Shown here: one piece after another, positions 15,496 through 23,244 of the stretch
Layout of the letters: every line of letters begins with the position of its first letter
Numbering within the stretch: the stretch's first letter is position 1
NCBI GenBank assembly: GCA_021324265.1
Contig: JAJPJK010000008.1
Location: 1 to 33,040 of the forward strand
Direction of reading: 5' to 3'
Origin: Thermoproteota archaeon
Lineage (GTDB): Archaea; Thermoproteota; Thermoprotei; Gearchaeales; Gearchaeaceae
Length of the DNA: 33,040 bases
Position numbers and translations under genes: made by a program
The notes under the pieces: model-generated
Database searches by the model: none
What the model saw: only the letters and a program-made list of their open reading frames with translations
Told to the model about the DNA's origin: nothing

Positions 15496-16714
15496 ACAAT
15501 TCTAAGTTCTCCTTAAAAATATCATAAAGAATTTCAATGTTAGCTGGATCTTCTTTTGCAAATTTATTAATAGGAGATAACAACTTGTTCACAATACTTT
15601 TGCTCATAGCTTCCAAGATATCCTCAATGTTTTCACTCTTGAGCTCTTTCAAAGCTCTTCCAAGCTCATACTTTCTAATCTCTTCAGCCCATATGTAAAT
15701 TGAAGGAATAATCTTATTCAGTTTCGCAGTATAAAGATTATTATAAAACCTTTTGGCCTCTGAATCGATCTGCTCAATAATATATTTAAAGCCAGATAAA
15801 TCATGATCCGAAAATCTTGCTAATTCATCTAAATCAATCAATTTTACTCTCCCCATCGAACGGATTTCTGGATCAATGTTCCTAGGAAAGCCTAGGTCTA
15901 TGATAATCTTATCGCTATCCTGAAGCATATTCTTAGTTATAATATAACCTTCATTATTCGTAGAGGAGATGATAAGATCACATACATTCGCCACTGTTGG
16001 CAGCAAGTCTGGGCTAACTCTTTGCAGCTTTGAGAAAACTTTCGGTAAATTGTCCCTCCTTGTATAGATGAATAATGTTTCAACATTTTTTAGATCGAAA
16101 TGCTTAAGGAATAATTGTATCATCTTTCCTGACCCGATTAACAAAACTTTCTTAGGTTTATATCCTAATTTATGTAGATATTCTACGGAGGCTAAGGCAA
16201 GCGAAACTCCGTTCGGCAAATTGACACTTTTCCTGATCCTTTTAGCCGCATTATAACAAAAATCAAAAAGTTGAGAGAGAATAGCCCTAGAATTGTTAAT
16301 TACTCGCTCCTGAATATTAATTCTTCTCAACTGTTCTTGAATTTGCTCTTCGAAGAGTGCTGCGGAATCAAGACCGCATGATACTAGCAATAGATGCTTG
16401 ATAACTTCGAAATCTTGATAACGATAAATACCATTGATAGGAAGATGATTCAAATCTAAAAAGGAAATGAAATCATGAAATGATCTATCAGGATTATCTG
16501 TGACCAAGACGAGTTCGCATCTATTGCATGTTGAAATGAAAGTCGATTCCTTTGAATGAAAGATTGAGTTCAGTTGTTTTCTAATCTCCGCTCTGTTTAA
16601 AAGCATTGCCAACTTTTCCCTATACTCTATAGAAGAGGTTTTAAAAGAGCAACCTATCAATAGAAGGAAATATTTCTTATTTGGAAGTTCCAATACAGGA
16701 GAGAGACGCTGCAT
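15485..16714 (-). CDS. hemA: Glutamyl-tRNA reductase
   Basis: This NADPH-dependent enzyme reduces glutamyl-tRNA(Glu) to glutamate-1-semialdehyde, the first committed step of tetrapyrrole synthesis. In the 409 residues are LIGCSFKTSSIEYREKL (19-35, family GxNHKTAPvexREkl), STCNRCE (61-67) with active-site Cys63, and a Rossmann segment KVLLIGSGKMIQLFLKHF near 190. A helical dimerisation domain forms the C-terminus. An N-terminal extension, MQRLSPVLELPNK, precedes the core. It is the first gene of the operon and has its own promoter with a TATA-like box and a palindrome. Being first and rate-setting, it is the natural point of control. Confidence 0.95.
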   Translation of the reverse strand: MQRLSPVLELPNKKYFLLLIGCSFKTSSIEYREKLAMLLNRAEIRKQLNSIFHSKESTFISTCNRCELVLVTDNPDRSFHDFISFLDLNHLPINGIYRYQDFEVIKHLLLVSCGLDSAALFEEQIQEQLRRINIQERVINNSRAILSQLFDFCYNAAKRIRKSVNLPNGVSLALASVEYLHKLGYKPKKVLLIGSGKMIQLFLKHFDLKNVETLFIYTRRDNLPKVFSKLQRVSPDLLPTVANVCDLIISSTNNEGYIITKNMLQDSDKIIIDLGFPRNIDPEIRSMGRVKLIDLDELARFSDHDLSGFKYIIEQIDSEAKRFYNNLYTAKLNKIIPSIYIWAEEIRKYELGRALKELKSENIEDILEAMSKSIVNKLLSPINKFAKEDPANIEILYDIFKENLELYEE

Positions 16715-16742
16715 TTCTCTTTATCATTTTTAGCCTTGAATA

Positions 16743-16770
16743 CATATTAATGTGATTATGAACTTTCATA
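16743..16770 (-). promoter_or_regulatory. hemA operon promoter with adjacent palindrome
   Basis: On the minus strand CATTAATATG (16752-16743) is a TATA-like sequence centred about 34 nt before the hemA ATG. Immediately upstream of it TATGAAAGTTCATA (16770-16757) is a perfect palindrome of two 6-nt arms around 2 nt. A further imperfect inverted pair, ATTTG and CAAAT, lies at 16772-16790. The palindrome is placed where a regulator could block or recruit transcription factor B. No matching regulator is identified. Confidence 0.45.
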
Positions 16771-16809
16771 TATTTGAATATTATACAAATCAATACAAAA
16801 TTATTTCAT

Positions 16810-18390
16810 TCAGTTATTTTTATAAATAAATTGACCTCCTATATGAGTCTCGAGCACTTTTATCTTTTTCAGATCGTGTTCTTCTACCTCAAAAGGATCC
16901 CTGTCCAAAATTATGAAGTCTGCAAACTTGCCTACTTCCAAGCTACCTAAATTATCTTCTTCTCTCATTATGTAAGCAGATCCCAAAGTATATGCATACA
17001 AGGCTTCTTCAAGCGAAAGAGATTCTTCTTTTGTATCTTCATAATATTCTATATTCTCAAATCTTCCACGAGTAACACTTGCGTATATTGTTTCCCAAGG
17101 ATTAAGAGGTTCAACAGGACTATCAGTTGATAAGCTCACCTTTACACCTTTGTTAAGCATTGATTTAAAGGCATAAAGCCACTTTATACGCTTTGCACCA
17201 AGCCTTTTCTTAGCCCACCAGTCAGTTATGATAAAGTGAGGCTGCACTGCTATTGGTATATTTAGCTTAGTAAGCTTTTCAATTTGGTCAACTCTAAGAA
17301 CTGAACCATGCTCAAGTCTATGTCTAAGCGAATCTCGATTTTTAACTTTGCTATATGCATCGATTACCAAATCTGCGCAAGCATCGCCTATTGCATGTAC
17401 CGCCATTTGAAGCCCTGCAGAATCAGCTTCTTCAACGATTTCATAGAACGTTTTTTCATCTAGATTCAGCTGACCTCTATTATTTTCATCATCGCTATAA
17501 GGTTCAGATAGATAAGCTGATCGAACACCTAATGCTCCGTCAAGAATGATTTTAAAACCCATCACTTTTAACATCACGTCACCAAAGCCGCTTCTTATTC
17601 CCATGTTTTTAAAAAGCCTCAGAGGCTCCTTATTTCCGTCCAATCTAACATATGCCCTAATTCTGATCTTCAGTTTCTTTTCTGAATTTAACTTTATAAG
17701 AATGCCAAGTGTTCTCATGCTAAGTCCGGCTATCCCTACTGTTGTTACACCTAAAGAAGCAGAATAATTCATCGCATCTATTAAGAATTTCTCAATTTCC
17801 TCGTCGCTTAATGATTTTCTATAAGCTTCTATTACCTTACTCATCGCTCTCTCTTTTATAAGACCAGTAAAGACACCTTTAGAATCCCTAATCACATCTT
17901 CATCTATTTCTTCTGTAAGCTTGGCAATCTCCATTGCTTTAGTATTCAAGACAGCTGCATGGCCGCAAACTCTTGAGAGAAAAACTGGCCTATCATTAAC
18001 AACTTCATCCAAATCTTTGCTAGTTGGATATCTTTTTTCGCTGAACAGTTCTTGATCCCAACCTCTACCGTATATCCAATAGCTCTTAGCTCTTTTGGCA
18101 TAATCTTTGAGTTTAAGCTTTAATTCTTCAATACTACCTACATTCCTTAAATCAAGTTGATTTAGAGTCTCGCCGATCCAATCTAAGTGGACATGGGAAT
18201 CTATAAATGATGGAAAGATTACACCTTGAACTTTTACTTTATCTCCTCCTAACTCTTCACAAATCTTCTCGGCTCTATACGCGCTGCCTGCATACATAAC
18301 CTTATCTCCATGAACTAAAAGAGCCTCTACTTTGAGAATCGGCATAAAGCGTGTATATATTTTCCCAATGAAGCACCTAACGCTACTCAT
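16810..18390 (-). CDS. Amidohydrolase family protein, YtcJ/NfdA-like
   Basis: This 526-residue metal-dependent hydrolase belongs to the amidohydrolase-3 group. After an N-terminal beta domain, the first metal motif DSHVHLD is at 64-70 (His66, His68). VHAIGDACADLVIDAY, RHRLEHGSVL and STDSPVEPLNPWETI follow in the family order. A C-terminal GSLEVGKFADFIILDRDP returns to the beta domain. Members hydrolyse N-substituted formamides or other amide-like compounds, but most substrates are unknown and none can be inferred here. It sits 23 nt behind purK and 95 nt before hemA on the same strand. Purine or heme context gives no clear hint of its role. Confidence 0.88.
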   Translation of the reverse strand: MSSVRCFIGKIYTRFMPILKVEALLVHGDKVMYAGSAYRAEKICEELGGDKVKVQGVIFPSFIDSHVHLDWIGETLNQLDLRNVGSIEELKLKLKDYAKRAKSYWIYGRGWDQELFSEKRYPTSKDLDEVVNDRPVFLSRVCGHAAVLNTKAMEIAKLTEEIDEDVIRDSKGVFTGLIKERAMSKVIEAYRKSLSDEEIEKFLIDAMNYSASLGVTTVGIAGLSMRTLGILIKLNSEKKLKIRIRAYVRLDGNKEPLRLFKNMGIRSGFGDVMLKVMGFKIILDGALGVRSAYLSEPYSDDENNRGQLNLDEKTFYEIVEEADSAGLQMAVHAIGDACADLVIDAYSKVKNRDSLRHRLEHGSVLRVDQIEKLTKLNIPIAVQPHFIITDWWAKKRLGAKRIKWLYAFKSMLNKGVKVSLSTDSPVEPLNPWETIYASVTRGRFENIEYYEDTKEESLSLEEALYAYTLGSAYIMREEDNLGSLEVGKFADFIILDRDPFEVEEHDLKKIKVLETHIGGQFIYKNN

Positions 18391-18413
18391 AAATCCAAAG
18401 TTTCAAATTTTTA

Positions 18414-19511
18414 TTAAAGCATTAAACCATTACTATAAACGATCCTCCAAAGCTCGTTAATTTTCTGCTTTACTTCTTCAAGACTTTTGCCAACGACATT
18501 TATATGACCCATTTTCCTTCTCTTCCTCACTTCATCTTTACCATACCAATACAGCTTACCATACTTTAGGACTTCTAAGCTTACATCTCCCTCACCAAGT
18601 ATATTAAGCATGCCGCCATGGCAAAACAGCTCTGTCGATCCTAACTCAAGACCTGTGATGGCTCTGATATGATTTTCGAATTGAGATACGAATGCTGCAT
18701 CCAAAGTGTAATGTCCAGTGTTGTGTACTCTAGGAGCAAACTCGTTTATGAATATATCTTCACCTTTAACCATAAATTCGACACCCATCGCTCCAACATA
18801 ATCGAGACTATCAGCTAGCCTTTTTGCAATTTCTATTATTCTATCATTTTCTATAGGGCCATAGTTATGCACAAGGATGCCCTTTAAATTGAGATTATAT
18901 GTTGGCGGATAAGCGATAGTCTTCTTACCATCTCTAACAACTATAGTAGATGCTTCGTAATCGAAATTCACAAATTCCTCTACTACGAACTTTTCTTTTA
19001 CTTCTGTTAAAAATAAAAATTCGTATACTTTACCATTAACGAAGTACTGATTTTTTCCATCATAACCCCCATATGACTGCTTGATCACTGCTCTGCTATT
19101 GAATTCTTCCTCTGCTATCCTTAAGGCTTCTGTACCGTTTTCTGCGATTTTGAATCTAGCCGTAGGAAAACCATGCTTAGCATAATAGAGCTTTTCTTCA
19201 TGCCTTGCACGCTTGAGCTTTATGTTTTCTATATTCGGAATTAATTTGTCCTTCTCGCTAGCATATTCAAGGGCTTTTCCGTATACATATTCAAATTCAT
19301 ATGTTACTATGTCACATGAATCAACGAATTGCTTGTATTCGTCAGGTCTAAAATACTTATCAGCAATCTTACATGCAGGTGCATTGGGATTTTCTTCGAG
19401 TACATAAAACTGGAATGGGAATTTCCTTCCCTCCAATATCATCATCCATCCCAATTGGCCTCCGCCCAAAATACCTATTTTAAGTTTCGAGTCTTGAAGA
19501 GAGGACCTCAT
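18414..19511 (-). CDS. purK: N5-carboxyaminoimidazole ribonucleotide synthase
   Basis: This ATP-grasp enzyme carboxylates aminoimidazole ribonucleotide with bicarbonate and ATP in purine synthesis. The 365 residues begin with a nucleotide-binding fold, [14 protein letters not shown] (11-24). They carry the ATP-grasp lid [16 protein letters not shown] and the C-terminal block [17 protein letters not shown], both close to bacterial PurK. The start ATG at 19511 lies inside the last codons of purE (32-nt overlap), and the ten residues before the conserved core are plausible, so I keep it. With PurE next to it the organism uses the two-step PurK/PurE route rather than a class II PurE. Confidence 0.95.
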   Translation of the reverse strand: MRSSLQDSKLKIGILGGGQLGWMMILEGRKFPFQFYVLEENPNAPACKIADKYFRPDEYKQFVDSCDIVTYEFEYVYGKALEYASEKDKLIPNIENIKLKRARHEEKLYYAKHGFPTARFKIAENGTEALRIAEEEFNSRAVIKQSYGGYDGKNQYFVNGKVYEFLFLTEVKEKFVVEEFVNFDYEASTIVVRDGKKTIAYPPTYNLNLKGILVHNYGPIENDRIIEIAKRLADSLDYVGAMGVEFMVKGEDIFINEFAPRVHNTGHYTLDAAFVSQFENHIRAITGLELGSTELFCHGGMLNILGEGDVSLEVLKYGKLYWYGKDEVRKRRKMGHINVVGKSLEEVKQKINELWRIVYSNGLML

Positions 19512-19956
19512 CTCTAATCTTAATCTTAAACTCCTCCAATTTTTTGTTTAACTCATGATCTTTAATGGCAAGGATTCTAAGCGCAAGCAAGGCAGCATTT
19601 TTGGCATTACCAATGGCTACAGTTGCAACAGGAACACCATAGGGCATCTGAACTATTGAAAGCAATGAATCAAGCCCATTAAGATTCTTGGATGGAATTG
19701 GGACTCCTATAACTGGAAGGGTTGTCAAAGATGCCACCATGCCTGGCAGATGCGCAGCTCCTCCAGCTCCTGCTATTATAACTTCGATACCTCTATCTCT
19801 AGCGCTTTTGGCATATTCATACATATATTCAGGCGTTCTATGAGCGGAAACTACACGAGCTTCAACTTCAACGTTGAATGACTTAATAAGCTCATAAGCC
19901 TCCTTCATATATTCCCAGTCATTTTTACTCCCCATGATGATTGCAACTTTAGGCAT
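19480..19956 (-). CDS. purE: N5-carboxyaminoimidazole ribonucleotide mutase, class I PurE
   Basis: It moves the carboxylate of N5-CAIR to carbon 4, giving CAIR. The 158 residues contain [10 protein letters not shown] (8-17), SAHRTPE (37-43) with catalytic His39, [12 protein letters not shown], which binds the nucleotide, and [13 protein letters not shown]. Class I is indicated both by the sequence and by the overlapping purK gene. The ATG at 19956 begins 53 nt from the divergent MFS gene. Confidence 0.96.
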   Translation of the reverse strand: MPKVAIIMGSKNDWEYMKEAYELIKSFNVEVEARVVSAHRTPEYMYEYAKSARDRGIEVIIAGAGGAAHLPGMVASLTTLPVIGVPIPSKNLNGLDSLLSIVQMPYGVPVATVAIGNAKNAALLALRILAIKDHELNKKLEEFKIKIRDEVLSSRLET

Positions 19957-20009
19957 AATAATACTATTATAACAAAAGATTTAAGCCAGAACCTTAATGG
20001 GTCATAATA
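19957..20009. promoter_or_regulatory. Divergent promoter between purE and the MFS gene
   Basis: In this 53-nt gap GATTTAAGCC at about 19978-19987 can act as TATA box for the plus-strand transporter (about 27 nt to its ATG). In reverse, CTTAAATC serves purE (about 26 nt). Both messages would be leaderless, and the two promoters would share DNA, so they may compete or be co-regulated. Confidence 0.35.
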
Positions 20010-21305
20010 ATGAGAATAGAGGAAATTCTCGATACTGAAAAAATAACGCCTAATCAGAGTAAGATATTATGGATTGCAAGATTATCTTGGAGCTTTGTGG
20101 CGATGGAAATAATAATCATATCCTTTACCCTGCAATTATTTGCAAACATCTTTAGTCTTGACAAGATCCAGCTAGCATTCCTAGCCTCAGCAGTCCTTAT
20201 TGGAGATACAATAGGTGCAATCATCTTTGGAAGATTCGCTGACGTACTTGGAAGAAGATTGTTGTTTCAGATTTCCCTCTTATGGTATAGCATCTTCACA
20301 GCTTTGACCGCATTATCATTTAACTTCGAAAGTCTAGTTACCTTTAGAATTCTTGCTGGTATAGGACTTGGAGGTATGCTCGTCGTTGACCCTGCACTAC
20401 TAAGCGAGTTCCTACCAAGGAGAAAAAGAGGGAACCTTATGGTCAGCTTAGATCTTTCATGGCCCTTTGGAAGTTTATTAGCTTTATTGATGGCATATAT
20501 CTTTTTAGTAATCCTAAATGACAACTGGCGAGCACTGTTCTTGGCAATAGCATTCCCTGCATTTACCATAGCACTATTCAGATTTTATGTCCCAGAATCT
20601 CCTTTCTACTTAGCTAAAAGTGGAAAATTGGATGAGGCAGCTAAGACGCTTTTTAAAGTGACGAATAAAGAAGTCGATGCAAAAGCGATTGAATTTGCCA
20701 TAGAAGAGGAAGGCAGTTACTACGAATTATTCAGAAATTATGGATTACGGGTATTAGTAATGCTCATTGCATGGTGTGCTTTGAACTATACATATTATGG
20801 ACTGTTCTTATGGCTTCCTGATGTATTAAACGTAGTGAACCTATTTGGAAACATATGGTTATTCCTAGCACTTGCATTCATATTCCAAATACCAGGATAT
20901 TTGACAGCTATGTATCTCGTAGAGAGAATTGGAAGAAAAGGCACGTTGTATGTATTTTTATTCATGAGCGGAATTACAGGGATAAGCATGGGGATATTTA
21001 CAAATAGTGCTTTATTATTCGGAATTTCTCTTTTAGCAGTAAGTTTCTTTAACCTCGGAGCTTGGGGTGCAGTCTATCCTTTCACCAGCGAACTATTCCC
21101 TACAAAGCTTAGAGGCAAAGCATTTGGTCTTGCAGAAGGAATAGGCAAGGTTGTCTCAGTATTAGGACCCATAGTATTTGGGTTTATATACGCGATTACA
21201 AATGGCGTTACGATGCCTCTTGTAGTAACTTCTGCTATCGCAGCTATCGCAGCAATACTTATATACTTTCTAGCACCTGAAACTAGGAAGCTTATATTTG
21301 ATTGA
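20010..21305 (+). CDS. MFS transporter, metabolite:proton symporter group
   Basis: This 431-residue carrier has 12 predicted helices in two halves. The loop 2-3 signature is GRFADVLGRRLL (about 72-83), with a degenerate second copy, ERIGRKGTL, in the second half. RILAGIGLGGML after helix 4, PESPFYLAKSGKLDEAAKTL in the central loop and FTSELFPTKLRGKAFGLAEG near helix 11 are typical of the sugar/SV2-like branch that moves sugars, aromatic acids or other organic acids with protons. The substrate cannot be read from sequence. It is followed by a membrane-linked HTH regulator on the same strand, with about 40 nt between them. Confidence 0.85.
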   Translation: MRIEEILDTEKITPNQSKILWIARLSWSFVAMEIIIISFTLQLFANIFSLDKIQLAFLASAVLIGDTIGAIIFGRFADVLGRRLLFQISLLWYSIFTALTALSFNFESLVTFRILAGIGLGGMLVVDPALLSEFLPRRKRGNLMVSLDLSWPFGSLLALLMAYIFLVILNDNWRALFLAIAFPAFTIALFRFYVPESPFYLAKSGKLDEAAKTLFKVTNKEVDAKAIEFAIEEEGSYYELFRNYGLRVLVMLIAWCALNYTYYGLFLWLPDVLNVVNLFGNIWLFLALAFIFQIPGYLTAMYLVERIGRKGTLYVFLFMSGITGISMGIFTNSALLFGISLLAVSFFNLGAWGAVYPFTSELFPTKLRGKAFGLAEGIGKVVSVLGPIVFGFIYAITNGVTMPLVVTSAIAAIAAILIYFLAPETRKLIFD

Positions 21306-21310
21306 ATTTT

Positions 21311-21345
21311 TTTAAAGATTTTAAAAACTTTAACTGTTTAAAGAT
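21311..21345 (+). promoter_or_regulatory. Direct repeat TTTAAAGAT pair at the HTH-membrane gene promoter
   Basis: TTTAAAGAT occurs at 21311-21319 and again at 21337-21345, 26 nt apart, the second directly abutting the GTG start. TTTTAAAAAC between them or the first copy itself can be the TATA box. The arrangement would suit autoregulation by the winged-helix protein encoded here, but the sequence is AT-rich and could repeat by chance. Confidence 0.3.
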
Positions 21346-22143
21346 GTGAACAAAAAGAAGAACAGTAATCTTGTATTCGAGGCAATATCCCATCCTATTA
21401 GAATTAAGATAGTTGAATTGTTAGCAGAGAAAGGAGAAATGGGCTTTTCAGAATTAAAGGAAGAATTAGGGATAAGCACAGGCAGTATTTACCACCATTT
21501 ATCCATGCTCTCTGATTTCATAGTTCAAAATGAAAAAAGGAAATACGTATTAAACCAAGACGGTAAAAGACTTTATAGACTAATCAAAGAAAATAAATTT
21601 CAAGTTAGCAATGAAAACAAAAGTAAACTTACAAAAATTAAAAATATGTTTACTGGGGCTTTATTTCCTGTTTTTCTATCAAGCCATTCAAGAATTACGT
21701 TCTTCATGGGCTCACTCATCGCAATATTAAACGTACTAGGATTATATAACAATGAATTGAATTATAAACTTCTTTTCCTTATCGATGTAAGAATAACTAC
21801 TCTAACAGATGTTTTATTAAATTTTATTATTAACTGGATTATAATATATATTATTTTAGAAATTACTTCATTAATATTTTTGAAAACAAAAGGAAATGAA
21901 TTATCTTTATTCTTCATGATTCCCATTTCTTTATTTCCTTTATTATTCTTCATTTATTTATGGGGTTTTATCAGTTCATTCAACCAAAATTTTACGAGAT
22001 TTGTATTTGTGCTTTTCCAAGCATGGAGCTTTTTACAAATTATAAGGGCAATGCAAATTATGAAAAACCTAAGCCTACAACAAGCACTCATTTCTGCTTT
22101 GGTTTTATATTTCGCATCTGTAGTCGCATTCTTAGCTTTCTAA
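21346..22143 (+). CDS. Winged-helix (ArsR-like) regulator fused to a membrane domain
   Basis: The 265-residue protein starts with a winged helix: SHPIRIKIVELLAEKGEMGF, then SELKEELGISTGSIYHHLSM, about residues 12-50. This is the ArsR-like pattern, with the wing in KRKYVLNQDGKRLYRL. From about residue 105 it changes to four or five hydrophobic helices (for example LLNFIINWIIIYIILEITSLIF). DNA-binding domains tied to the membrane are known in archaea and are thought to sense envelope or solute signals directly, but no ligand is evident. The start is GTG 21346; an overlapping ATG two bases earlier is out of frame. The next gene on the same strand, 48 nt away, encodes a secreted protein and may be its target or partner. 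Confidence 0.75.
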   Translation: MNKKKNSNLVFEAISHPIRIKIVELLAEKGEMGFSELKEELGISTGSIYHHLSMLSDFIVQNEKRKYVLNQDGKRLYRLIKENKFQVSNENKSKLTKIKNMFTGALFPVFLSSHSRITFFMGSLIAILNVLGLYNNELNYKLLFLIDVRITTLTDVLLNFIINWIIIYIILEITSLIFLKTKGNELSLFFMIPISLFPLLFFIYLWGFISSFNQNFTRFVFVLFQAWSFLQIIRAMQIMKNLSLQQALISALVLYFASVVAFLAF

Positions 22144-22191
22144 ATCACTAGAAATGGAAACCCTTAAATTCGTACTTAAATTATCTATCGT

Positions 22192-23244
22192 ATGAAGGTT
22201 TTTTCCTTCATATTTATCTTAATTTTAATTATGCTAAATTTTAGTGTTAGCAAAGCTGAAAACCCCTCCGATATCGCCATAAATTACTTAATTCAAAGAT
22301 TTGGAAGTGCCAATTATGAAATAACTAAGACCTATACGTTAGGAAATGTGGAATTACTGGGCATCTCAGACAACAAGAATTACTACGTTTTTAAGATAAA
22401 CCTCTCAAACAATAGAATCCTAGATTTCGAAGCAAAAGCTTTAGACTTGAATTTCAAAGCTGAACATGAGGGCGCTAATCTATATGTTGAATGTCTAGGA
22501 ACAAAAAACGAAGGTTTTGGTATAGATTTTAATGAATCTTCTGCATTTACTCTTGATTATTATTACCAAGGCCATAAAGAGGATAATTCTTTAACATTTT
22601 CGGTACAAGACTTGGTGCTTCTTGAGTTTGTGGATTCCAATGCCAACGGTATCCCTGATAACGGTGAAAAAATGTATGTAATTAACTTGAATACGTTGAA
22701 CCATACGAGAAGTGATGAAATTATACGTTCCCCCATGGGATTAGTTACGGAATTGGATGTAACGTATAAATTTGGCTTAGAGGGGAAGGCCTCATTAGAG
22801 ATCGTCTTCACAATTTATCCATCCTCAACAACGATTGCAAATTTAACCAGTGACCAAAAAATGAAGGGTTATGAAATAGATATATCGGCATACCTTTCAA
22901 ATTACAATAGATACATCAAGAATTCATCCTTATTGCTTGCACTTAAGGTTCAAAGACCGGTTGTCAGTAATCAGCCCCATGAGCTAATCTTTTATAATGA
23001 CGGTTACGTATCGCTTAGCTTAAGCAGCCCATATAAGATGTCTACCATGAATAGTTCGATTTATCTAACCTTTAATAATTACGGGTTTACCAACTTCAAG
23101 ATAAATTATAATCAACTCAAGCAATTCGTTAGTACACTCGCTAACCAAATTACAATTTTGATTTCAGCGATTTTGCTCATAACATTATCACTCTTCCTAA
23201 TATTGAGATATAAAAAAATAAAAAGAAAAATACTCAGTGACTAG
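22192..23244 (+). CDS. Secreted, membrane-anchored protein of unknown function
   Basis: I do not recognise this 350-residue protein. It has a signal peptide (hydrophobic 4-18, likely cleavage after SKA at about 22), an extracytoplasmic part of about 290 residues, and a C-terminal helix (ITILISAILLITLSLFLIL) followed by a positive tail KKIKRKILSD. It should therefore sit on the outer face of the cell membrane. Near residue 148 DSNANGIPDNGE has the spacing of calcium-binding loops of the thrombospondin type 3 or dockerin kind. There are several N-x-S/T sites, as expected for a glycosylated archaeal surface protein. CTTAAATT about 26 nt upstream of the ATG suggests a leaderless mRNA. It converges on acnA with an 11-nt overlap. 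Confidence 0.65.
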   Translation: MKVFSFIFILILIMLNFSVSKAENPSDIAINYLIQRFGSANYEITKTYTLGNVELLGISDNKNYYVFKINLSNNRILDFEAKALDLNFKAEHEGANLYVECLGTKNEGFGIDFNESSAFTLDYYYQGHKEDNSLTFSVQDLVLLEFVDSNANGIPDNGEKMYVINLNTLNHTRSDEIIRSPMGLVTELDVTYKFGLEGKASLEIVFTIYPSSTTIANLTSDQKMKGYEIDISAYLSNYNRYIKNSSLLLALKVQRPVVSNQPHELIFYNDGYVSLSLSSPYKMSTMNSSIYLTFNNYGFTNFKINYNQLKQFVSTLANQITILISAILLITLSLFLILRYKKIKRKILSD

